From: Paludibacteraceae bacterium
Lineage (GTDB): Bacteria; Bacteroidota; Bacteroidia; Bacteroidales; Paludibacteraceae
Length of the DNA: 47,194 nucleotides
Direction: 5' to 3'
Assembly (NCBI GenBank): GCA_017457295.1
Contig: JAFTHS010000059.1
Span: 1-47,194, forward strand
Below, piece by piece: positions 40,681-47,194 of the stretch. Both the position numbers and the translations under genes were made by a program. A model generated the notes under the pieces. It was given only the letters and a program-made list of their open reading frames with translations. It was not told the DNA's origin and searched no databases. Position 1 is the stretch's first letter; each line of letters starts with the position of its first letter.

Positions 40681-40716
40681 GTGTGTAATAAAACGAATAA
40701 ATATTGCATACATAAT

Positions 40717-42621
40717 ATGGAAAATCTCTTTACACACTTGGAGCAAGTTGTGCTCCGTATGGATAGCCGTTTTTGCACAGAGGACGGACACCTGTTGAAA
40801 AACAATGTAGTCGAAGCAGCATTAGCACTGGATCCAAAATTGCTCCACTATTTGCTTGCCGACGAGAAACTGCGTAAACAATTCTTTAGGGAAGTGGATG
40901 GGCTTCTTGTCTTTGACAAAGTGCAATTCCAACGCTTTGTGATGAACAAACAGTTCTTACCAGATTCTTATACATCCTTTAAGAATAAAGTAGGATTGAC
41001 AAACGAAAATGGAGAGTTCCTGTCCGAGAGCCGTGAGATTGTTCTTTCATGGCCATATAAGGATTGTATGCTGGAAGGTGGACAGACCAAAGAAGATGCC
41101 AAACGAAATGAGATTTTCTGGAACGAGACCTTGGCACCAGATGAGATTAACCGCCTAACAGAACCAAAAGCACTATGCAATTTCCGTCGCTACGATAGCA
41201 AGGGCGAACATGAAACGACTGAATTATTACCAGATGACAATCTAATCATTAAAGGCAATAATCTGCTTGCACTTTATTCTCTTCGCCAACGCTTTCGCGG
41301 AAAAGTGAAATTAATCTATATAGATCCACCGTACAATACGGGTTCAAATGCTGATACTTTTGTATATAACAACACATTTAAACATACTACTTGGCTCACT
41401 TTTATGAAGAACCGTTTGGAAATCGCTAAACAATTATTGACAAAGGATGGAGCTATAATAGTGGCTATAGATGAAAACGAAAGAGATTATTTGGGAGTAT
41501 TACTTAAAGAAATGTTTGGTAATTACGAGGTACACTGCATATCTATCATTCACAATCCTAGAGGAGTACAAGGCACTAATTTTTCTTACACAAATGAATT
41601 TGCCTATTTTGTAATTCCAGAAAAGAAGAAAACAATCATAGATAGGAAAATTAGACGAGAAGAAATAGAGTGGAGTCCTCTAAGAAATTGGGGAACAGAA
41701 AGTGAACGATCTGATGCCAAAAATTGTTTCTATCCTATAATTATTAATCCTACAAATGGAGAAATTATGGGCTTTGGAGATGTTTCAAATGAAGATTTCC
41801 ATCCACAAAAGAATGTAACCAATGGGCTATATATAGACATATATCCAATAGATGCTCACGGAATTGAACGTAAATGGAGATATGCAAGACAATCAGTAGA
41901 TGGGATAAAACATTTGTTACGTACTGTAGAAAAGAATGGAGTATGGGATATAGAATTAGGAAAAGACTTTGGGCAATATAAAACAGTATGGGATGATCCT
42001 CGATATGATGCAAATGAATATGGCACTAAAATTATCAAAGACTTAGTACCCAATTGTCCATTTAAATTCCCGAAATCTTTATGGAACGTATTTGATTGCT
42101 TGTATGCTGTTGTTGGAAAAGATCCTAATGCAATAGTTTTAGATTTCTTCGGAGGAAGTGGAACTACTGCTCATGCTGTTTTAGAGTTAAACAAACTAGA
42201 TGGAGGAAATCGAAAATTCATTTTAACGGAGCAGATGGATTATGTTGAATCTGTTACATGTGAACGAGTAAAAGAGGTGATTAAAAGAAATAAAACCAAT
42301 TCCTTCGTCTATTGCGAACTAGCACAAGCTAATCAGCAATTAGTAGATGAGATTATGGCTGCAAATGAGTCACTTAAATTACAAGAAGTGTGGACACTAT
42401 TACAAGAAAAAGGATTCATGTCTTACAAAGTTTCTCCGAAATTGATTAATGAGCATGCTGAAGACTTCAACGATCTTTCGTTAGAAGACCAAAAGCGTTT
42501 CTTGATAGAGTGTCTAGATAAGAATATGCTGTATATTCCTTATTCAGATATAGATGATGAAGGATTTACACTCTCTGAAAATGACAAACAACTAACTCGC
42601 CTATTCTATGCCAGCAGATAA
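40717..42621 (+). CDS. mod: type III restriction-modification DNA methyltransferase (Mod)
   Basis: 634 residues from ATG 40717 (a GTG at 40681 in the 6S terminator region is unlikely). Beta-class N6-adenine methyltransferase: DPPY (203-206, YIDPPYNTG) precedes the SAM motif FFGGSGTT (477-484), with the target-recognition region between (about 280-430). It methylates one strand of an asymmetric site and gives the Res complex its specificity. The middle of the gene (about 41500-42150) looks A/T-richer than its ends, as expected for exchange of recognition domains. No good promoter was found; readthrough from the 6S unit or a weak promoter may serve. Overlaps res by 14 bp. Confidence 0.92.
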   Translation: MENLFTHLEQVVLRMDSRFCTEDGHLLKNNVVEAALALDPKLLHYLLADEKLRKQFFREVDGLLVFDKVQFQRFVMNKQFLPDSYTSFKNKVGLTNENGEFLSESREIVLSWPYKDCMLEGGQTKEDAKRNEIFWNETLAPDEINRLTEPKALCNFRRYDSKGEHETTELLPDDNLIIKGNNLLALYSLRQRFRGKVKLIYIDPPYNTGSNADTFVYNNTFKHTTWLTFMKNRLEIAKQLLTKDGAIIVAIDENERDYLGVLLKEMFGNYEVHCISIIHNPRGVQGTNFSYTNEFAYFVIPEKKKTIIDRKIRREEIEWSPLRNWGTESERSDAKNCFYPIIINPTNGEIMGFGDVSNEDFHPQKNVTNGLYIDIYPIDAHGIERKWRYARQSVDGIKHLLRTVEKNGVWDIELGKDFGQYKTVWDDPRYDANEYGTKIIKDLVPNCPFKFPKSLWNVFDCLYAVVGKDPNAIVLDFFGGSGTTAHAVLELNKLDGGNRKFILTEQMDYVESVTCERVKEVIKRNKTNSFVYCELAQANQQLVDEIMAANESLKLQEVWTLLQEKGFMSYKVSPKLINEHAEDFNDLSLEDQKRFLIECLDKNMLYIPYSDIDDEGFTLSENDKQLTRLFYASR

Positions 42622-45286
42622 GAAACTACAGGAAACATTGATAGAGTATTTTGGAAAACGGTATCTCGACCGAGTAGAATTGCCGCAATACCTATACACT
42701 TCTCTTTCGCGCAAGCTGCGTCCTTATCAAGACGAGTGCTTTCGCTATTTCACAACATTTATAAGTGAAAGCTATGATGGGAAGCCTCGCCAACCACATT
42801 TGCTATTTCACATGGCTACTGGTTCGGGCAAAACGCTCGTTATGGCAGGAACTATGCTCTATCTCTACGAACAAGGTTATCGCAATTTCCTATTCTTTGT
42901 GGATAGTACAAATATTGTAGAAAAGACACGAGATAATTTTCTAAACTCGGCTTCTAATAAGTATCTATTCGCACAAAAAATAGAAATCAACGGAAAACAG
43001 ATTGAAATAAATGAGGTACAAAATTTTCAAGCGGCTAATCCCGATTGCATCAATTTCTGCTTAACTACTATACAAGGTTTGCACACTACACTCAACAACC
43101 CTCGTGAGAATAGTGTGACTATTGATGACTTTGCTGAGCAACCAATCATCCTAATCGCAGACGAAGCACACCATATCAATTCCGAAACACGTGATGGCGG
43201 TAGGCAGACTACGCTCAATTTCAATTCTGGCGAAAATAATGACGAGACGACCAACTGGGAGCAAACAGTCATGCGTATCTTCAAGAGCCATGAGAAGAAT
43301 ATGCTCTTAGAGTTTACTGCAACAGCGGATCTTACTAACCCATTTATTGCAGAAAAGTACTACGATAAAATTATTTTTGATTATCCGCTCAAACGCTTCC
43401 GCGAAGACGGTTACTCTAAAGATATAGAAGTAGTACAAGTTGACCTCGAACCCATTGACCGTGCGTTGCAAGCTGTAGTAATGAGCCAATACAAACGCAA
43501 ACTTTTTGCTACTCTTGGGCTCAACGGTAAGCCTGTGGTTATGTTTAAGTCAAAAACCATAAAAGAAAATAATGAATTCCTTAATACCTTTGTGGATGCT
43601 ATCGCTCATCTCCAAACAGAAAAAATAGCATCCTTACGTAGTTTGGCATGTGATGATTTGCAAAAGGCATTTTCCTATTTTTCCGAGCATAGCATATCTG
43701 ACGAAAACCTTATATTGGAAATTCAGGAGGAGTTTTCACAAGAACGTTTATTACTAATTGATGGAAGGAGCATTACGCCAGAAAAGCAGCAGCATCTTAA
43801 CTCTTTAGAGTCGCCACAAAATGATTATCGCGCAGTTTTTGCTGTAGATATGCTGAATGAAGGTTGGGATGTGCTGAACTTATTTGATATTGTGCGTCTA
43901 TATGATACACGCGATGCTAGAGGTAACAAACCTGGCAAGACTACCATGCAAGAAGCACAACTTATTGGTCGTGGTGCTCGGTATTTTGCCTTCAATGACC
44001 CAAACAAACCAGAAAAAATGGGCATGCGTAAGTATGATGATGATATGGATAATCCATTGCGTGTTATAGAGAAACTGCACTATCATAGCCAACACAATCC
44101 ACGTTACATTCAAGAATTACGCTCTGCATTGGTAAGTACTGGTATCATGGCAGAACAATACATTGAGGTAGAGGAAAATCTAAAGGAGGAATTCAAACTT
44201 TCACGTCTATATAAGAGTGGTGTTATCTTTAAGAACGAGCAAAAAGAAATAGCACCCGAAGAAAAGAGTGTAGATGGTCTTAGTGATACTATTCGCAATA
44301 AACGATACGAAGTGACAATGCCAACTGGTCAGCAGAAATCTGGAGATATATTCGGACGATATGCTGCACCTGAATTAACCGCACAAAGCCGTGCCAGTCT
44401 TAAATTCTCCGACTTAGGCGAAAATGTAGTTCGTACTGCTATCAATTGTTTTGCAGAATTGCATTTTGATAAACTACATGCGCTATTCCCATCACTAACA
44501 TCTATTCGTATGTTTATGCAAGATGCTCGCTATTTGAGCAGAATTCAATTTGTCGTAATAGGTGCATCCGATGAAATTGAAATAGGAAGGATGTCGCAGA
44601 AGAATAAACTCTATGTGGCAACAGAAGTACTCCGCCAAATAGTGCCGTTGCTCTCTAAACAAGAGAAACAGTATGTCGGAACAACCGAATTCAAACCAGC
44701 AGATATAAAAATCATCTTCCGTAATCATAAACTGCGATTTGAAAACACGCATAGTGGCGAGCAAATAGGTAAATCCATGAATAATCCATACAATACGGGC
44801 TATCACTTAGATTTAGGCACACGTAATTGGTATGCCTATACAGATTGTTTTGGAACTTCCGAAGAAAAAGAACTCGTCAAGTACATTGATTCTATTTACA
44901 AGAAGTTGCATGATAAATACAGCGAAGAAGTATGGCTGGTGCGCAATGAGTTAGATTTTAAGATTTATAATTTTGAGGACGGAAAAGCCTTTGCGCCTGA
45001 CTTTGTGTTATTCTTGCGGCGTAAAGATGGAGAGAATTATGATAACCTGCAAATCTTTATTGAACCCAAAGGGACACACTTGTTGGCAAATGATCAATGG
45101 AAAGAAGATTTCTTAAATCAAATACAAGGAGCTGATACAGGTCTATTTACACTCAAAGGAGAAAGATTTAACATCTACGGTGTGCCATTCTTTAATAGAG
45201 ACTCCAATCGCCCCGAAAAACTTCAGAACTTCGAGGCGCAACTTAAAGAAATCACAGGATTAACACCGAATCCTAATTTTATGTAA
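42608..45286 (+). CDS. res: type III restriction enzyme subunit (Res)
   Basis: 892 residues. Superfamily 2 ATPase with motif I ATGSGKT (70-76), motif II DEAH (185-188), motif III in LEFTATAD and the late motif QLIGRGARYFAF. The C-terminal nuclease is PD-(D/E)XK: D798 in APDFVLFL, then E819 and K821 in FIEPKG. With Mod it translocates or diffuses along DNA and cleaves 25-27 bp from sites arranged head to head. Full length, all motifs present, so probably active. It begins inside mod (14-bp overlap), typical for coupled synthesis. A terminator follows at 45318-45348. Confidence 0.94.
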   Translation: MPADKKLQETLIEYFGKRYLDRVELPQYLYTSLSRKLRPYQDECFRYFTTFISESYDGKPRQPHLLFHMATGSGKTLVMAGTMLYLYEQGYRNFLFFVDSTNIVEKTRDNFLNSASNKYLFAQKIEINGKQIEINEVQNFQAANPDCINFCLTTIQGLHTTLNNPRENSVTIDDFAEQPIILIADEAHHINSETRDGGRQTTLNFNSGENNDETTNWEQTVMRIFKSHEKNMLLEFTATADLTNPFIAEKYYDKIIFDYPLKRFREDGYSKDIEVVQVDLEPIDRALQAVVMSQYKRKLFATLGLNGKPVVMFKSKTIKENNEFLNTFVDAIAHLQTEKIASLRSLACDDLQKAFSYFSEHSISDENLILEIQEEFSQERLLLIDGRSITPEKQQHLNSLESPQNDYRAVFAVDMLNEGWDVLNLFDIVRLYDTRDARGNKPGKTTMQEAQLIGRGARYFAFNDPNKPEKMGMRKYDDDMDNPLRVIEKLHYHSQHNPRYIQELRSALVSTGIMAEQYIEVEENLKEEFKLSRLYKSGVIFKNEQKEIAPEEKSVDGLSDTIRNKRYEVTMPTGQQKSGDIFGRYAAPELTAQSRASLKFSDLGENVVRTAINCFAELHFDKLHALFPSLTSIRMFMQDARYLSRIQFVVIGASDEIEIGRMSQKNKLYVATEVLRQIVPLLSKQEKQYVGTTEFKPADIKIIFRNHKLRFENTHSGEQIGKSMNNPYNTGYHLDLGTRNWYAYTDCFGTSEEKELVKYIDSIYKKLHDKYSEEVWLVRNELDFKIYNFEDGKAFAPDFVLFLRRKDGENYDNLQIFIEPKGTHLLANDQWKEDFLNQIQGADTGLFTLKGERFNIYGVPFFNRDSNRPEKLQNFEAQLKEITGLTPNPNFM

Positions 45287-45317
45287 TTTACAACACATAT
45301 AACCATCCATCAAAAAA

Positions 45318-45348
45318 TGCAGAAAAAATCACATTTTCTGCATTTTTT
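45318..45348 (+). terminator. terminator of mod-res
   Basis: TGCAGAAAA and TTTTCTGCA form a stem with a 7-nt loop, followed by six T. Confidence 0.8.
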
Positions 45349-45353
45349 CTTTA

Positions 45354-45397
45354 CATACTGACAAGTTTTAGCAGTTTGATATACTACCTTTGCAGCG
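45354..45397 (+). promoter_or_regulatory. RhuM-Fic promoter with shared upstream block
   Basis: CATACTGACAAG, TTTAGCAGTTT and the -7 box TACCTTTG (45385-45392) correspond to the block at 1738-1781 on the other strand. About five differences in 44 bp. No TTTG -33 element at the standard distance. Confidence 0.65.
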
Positions 45398-45420
45398 TAA
45401 AACAATAAACATACAAAATT

Positions 45421-46392
45421 ATGAATCAAGACAATCAAATTATTATCTATCAAACTGCCGACAATCAAACGCAGATAGATGTGCGTTTAGAGAATGAAAC
45501 CGTGTGGCTAACGACTAATCAAATGGCGATGTTATTTAATCGTGAAGAATCAAATATTCGTCGCCATATAATTAATGTATTCAAAGAGAGGGAATTAGAT
45601 CGAGAAAATAACGTGCATTTTTTACACGTTAATGGAGTTAAGAAGCCTGTCCCTTTCTACAATCTTGATGTCATCATCTCCGTAGGCTATCGTGTGAAAA
45701 GCCAACGCGGTGTGCAATTCCGCCAATGGGCAAATCGTGTATTGAAGCAGTATCTCATCAAAGGCTATGCTGTCAACGAACGCTTGCGCCATGAGCAAAT
45801 CAACGAGCTGCGCCAATTAGTGCAAGTGGTTGGTCGCGCGCTGCGACACCGAGAGCAGGAAAACACTATCGAGACGCAAGATCTTCTTGACGTCGTAGTC
45901 GATTATACCTATGCACTTGATACACTTGATAACTATGACTACGAGCGCTTGACCATTGACCAAACCACGAAAGTAGCCTCGTTTCATGCCACTTATGAAA
46001 ACGCCATGGAGCAGATTCAGCGCTTGCGCGATAAATTTGGCGCATCTAATTTGTTTGGAAATGAGAAAGATGATTCTTTCCGAAGCAGTATTGGTCAAAT
46101 ATACCAAACTTTCGGTGGCGAGGATTTGTATCCAAGTGTAGAGGAGAAAGCTGCAATGTTGCTTTATCTGGTAACGAAAAACCATTCGTTTAGCGATGGA
46201 AACAAACGCATTGCTGCAACATTATTCTTATGGTTCTTAAATAACAACAAATTACTTTACCATTCCGATGGTAGCAAACGCATTGCAGATAGCACTCTGG
46301 TTGCCTTAACGCTAATGATTGCTGAAAGCAAAACAGAAGAGAAAGATGTGATGGTAAAGGTAGTTGTCAATTTAATTAATCAACGCAATTAA
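45421..46392 (+). CDS. RhuM-Fic fusion protein
   Basis: 323 residues. N-terminal RhuM domain (about 8-115: LENETVWLTTNQMAMLFNRE, then HTH-like REESNIRRHI, FYNLDVIISVGYRVKS) joined to a C-terminal Fic/Doc domain (about 180-320) with HSFSDGNKR (255-263). The motif H-x-F-x-D-G-N-K-R follows the Doc toxin style (ending NKR) rather than the adenylylating GNGR, so it may phosphorylate or AMPylate a target. I see no inhibitory helix (S/TxxxE[G/N]) with confidence and no separate antitoxin gene beside it; the RhuM domain may have the regulatory role. Located directly after a type III system, as Fic-like and RhuM genes often are. Palindrome at 46393 follows the stop codon. Confidence 0.88.
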   Translation: MNQDNQIIIYQTADNQTQIDVRLENETVWLTTNQMAMLFNREESNIRRHIINVFKERELDRENNVHFLHVNGVKKPVPFYNLDVIISVGYRVKSQRGVQFRQWANRVLKQYLIKGYAVNERLRHEQINELRQLVQVVGRALRHREQENTIETQDLLDVVVDYTYALDTLDNYDYERLTIDQTTKVASFHATYENAMEQIQRLRDKFGASNLFGNEKDDSFRSSIGQIYQTFGGEDLYPSVEEKAAMLLYLVTKNHSFSDGNKRIAATLFLWFLNNNKLLYHSDGSKRIADSTLVALTLMIAESKTEEKDVMVKVVVNLINQRN

Positions 46393-46420
46393 CTAATTCT
46401 ATCGAATTCGACAGAATTAG
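46393..46420 (+). terminator. 28-bp near-perfect palindrome after the RhuM-Fic gene
   Basis: CTAATTCT and AGAATTAG enclose TCGAATTCGA; there is one mismatched pair. It starts right after the stop codon. No T-run, so it may be a weak terminator or a repeat element. AATTCTTAATTC repeats follow it. Confidence 0.5.
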
Positions 46421-46758
46421 CAACTCAAAATTCATAATTCTTAATTCTTAATTCAAAATTACTACTATGGGACTATTTGATTCGTATGAGGATAATGATT
46501 TTTAATGCAAGTGCATCAATAATCTTCGGCACAACTTTCGGCACAATCTTCGCGCGAAGAAACTTTTTTCAAAAAAAATACACCCAAGCGGAAACTCTTG
46601 TAATACAGATATTTCCGCGTATTGTATGTACCATTTCACTCTCCACATTCTCCAACCTTCGGCACAAAACCCCTTCCGCGCCGAAGATTTTTGCAGCATT
46701 ATTATAGAGCCTAAAATGTAAGACTTTTCCCCATAACATAGTGTATATAAACATAATA
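46421..46758. repeat. gene-free stretch with TCGGCACAA repeats and inverted arms
   Basis: Contains AATCTTCGGC (46521-46530) facing GCCGAAGATT (46680-46689) across 150 bp, internal TTCGGCACAA copies (46525, 46537, 46643 regions) and the palindrome TTCGCGCGAA (about 46550). A 12-codon frame MGLFDSYEDNDF (46467-46505) may be the broken start of a gene. No RNA gene recognised. Confidence 0.4.
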
Positions 46759-46803
46759 CCCAAATTTGGGGATTGTGTAGATGAGGAAAAAGCAGTACCT
46801 TTG
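46759..46803 (+). promoter_or_regulatory. promoter of the porin gene with operator-like palindrome
   Basis: TTGT (46773-46776), 19-bp spacer, TACCTTTG (46796-46803). CCCAAATTTGGG (46759-46770), a perfect 12-bp palindrome, ends two bases before the -33 element, a position suited to an activator or repressor. Confidence 0.6.
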
Positions 46804-46847
46804 TATTAGAAATACATAGGAGAAATACTATATAATATACAAAGATC

Positions 46848-47194
46848 ATGAAAAAACATTTACTACTAACTATCTTGCTGATTTTTAGCACGATACCATT
46901 TTATGCAAGCGATTCTGTAAAAGTAAGCACAACAGACCTTACTGCGCTCGTAGAACGCATAGAGAAGTTGGAACAGACCCTTGATTCTACGCAAAATGAA
47001 TCCCCAAAAGTAGGGATGAATGAGGCAAAAGGTGAGAGGTTAGAGGCGAAAAGCAAGGAACAGAAAGGCCGTTTTACTGTGGGTGGATATGGTGAAGCAA
47101 CCATGAAACGCTGCTACTACTCCAACAACTACCTGCGATATACTTCGCCTGACCTCTACAAGAACGACCAATATGGCGAGTTCGACCTCCCACA
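46848..47194 (+). CDS. porin-like outer-membrane protein, N-terminal part
   Basis: Open to the window edge from ATG 46848. Signal peptide (MKKHLLLTILLIFSTIPFYA), a short coiled-coil (VERIEKLEQTL) typical of the periplasmic stalk of trimeric porins, a charged linker, then the first beta strands GRFTVGGYGEATMKR and NNYLRYTSPDLYKNDQYGEF. The GYGE-plus-LRY pattern fits Bacteroidales porin-like OMPs. About 115 residues are present and the barrel continues beyond the window. Promoter at 46773-46803 with a palindrome next to it. Confidence 0.8.
   Translation, partial: MKKHLLLTILLIFSTIPFYASDSVKVSTTDLTALVERIEKLEQTLDSTQNESPKVGMNEAKGERLEAKSKEQKGRFTVGGYGEATMKRCYYSNNYLRYTSPDLYKNDQYGEFDLP

Noticed and set aside
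40504-40791. 95-residue minus-strand frame across the 6S RNA
   Set aside because: It is the antisense reading of a conserved RNA gene and of the start of mod.

Overview
The window looks like a piece of a Bacteroidales (Bacteroidota) chromosome. Bacteroidota-type promoters (a -7 box TAnnTTTG with TTTG/TTG about 20 bp upstream) sit in front of most transcription units. The gene families fit the same group: a PorZ-like type IX secretion component with a C-terminal sorting domain, a DUF4369/TlpA-like lipoprotein, DUF2147 and DUF6340 proteins, RhuM proteins, and an outer-membrane porin cut by the right edge. PorZ points to a T9SS-bearing lineage (Prevotella-like or Porphyromonas-like) rather than Bacteroides itself. 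No tRNA, rRNA, integrase, transposase or CRISPR array was seen.

Left accessory region (1-9430). A TIGR04076-like gene is cut by the left edge. A repeat-rich stretch and a RhuM gene follow. Then comes a leftward block of six genes with gaps or overlaps of 1-17 bp, apparently read from one promoter at 9377-9408: a radical SAM enzyme with a B12-binding-like domain, a ParB-like protein, a minimal PD-(D/E)XK nuclease, a SNF2-type helicase, a second ParB-like protein, and an unrecognised 545-residue protein. I could not match this set to a named system. It is the best candidate here for an undescribed DNA-modification, defence or phage-derived DNA-processing module.

Repeat-bracketed cassette (9676-11389). 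A winged-helix protein and a calcineurin-like phosphoesterase lie between two 85-bp direct repeats, next to many small palindromes and a 67-bp tandem repeat.

Housekeeping core (11871-39567). This holds an OPT transporter, a DHH phosphoesterase (NrnA-like), a HAD hydrolase, MiaB, a small protein with GreA and a HIT protein, DUF2147, an XTP/dITP pyrophosphatase, a PorZ-like protein with an internally duplicated propeller region, a polytopic membrane protein, folE-SPOR-nucleoside kinase, a five-gene operon (MarC, lipoprotein, QueG-like, RpiB, radical SAM/SPASM), a UvrD/PcrA helicase, an RsmF/Sun-type methyltransferase with a DUF6340 protein, a DEAD-box helicase and an NAD-dependent epimerase. 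The DUF6340 and DEAD-box genes converge and overlap by 170 bp in coding sequence.

Right accessory region (39600-46420). A zone of nested palindromes and a mini-hairpin array leads to a BRO-N protein, a recognisable 6S RNA (about 40505-40680), a complete type III restriction-modification pair (mod and res, 14-bp overlap) and a RhuM-Fic fusion. The RhuM-Fic gene shares a 44-bp promoter block with the RhuM gene at the far left, 43 kb away. The window ends inside a porin-like gene with its own promoter.
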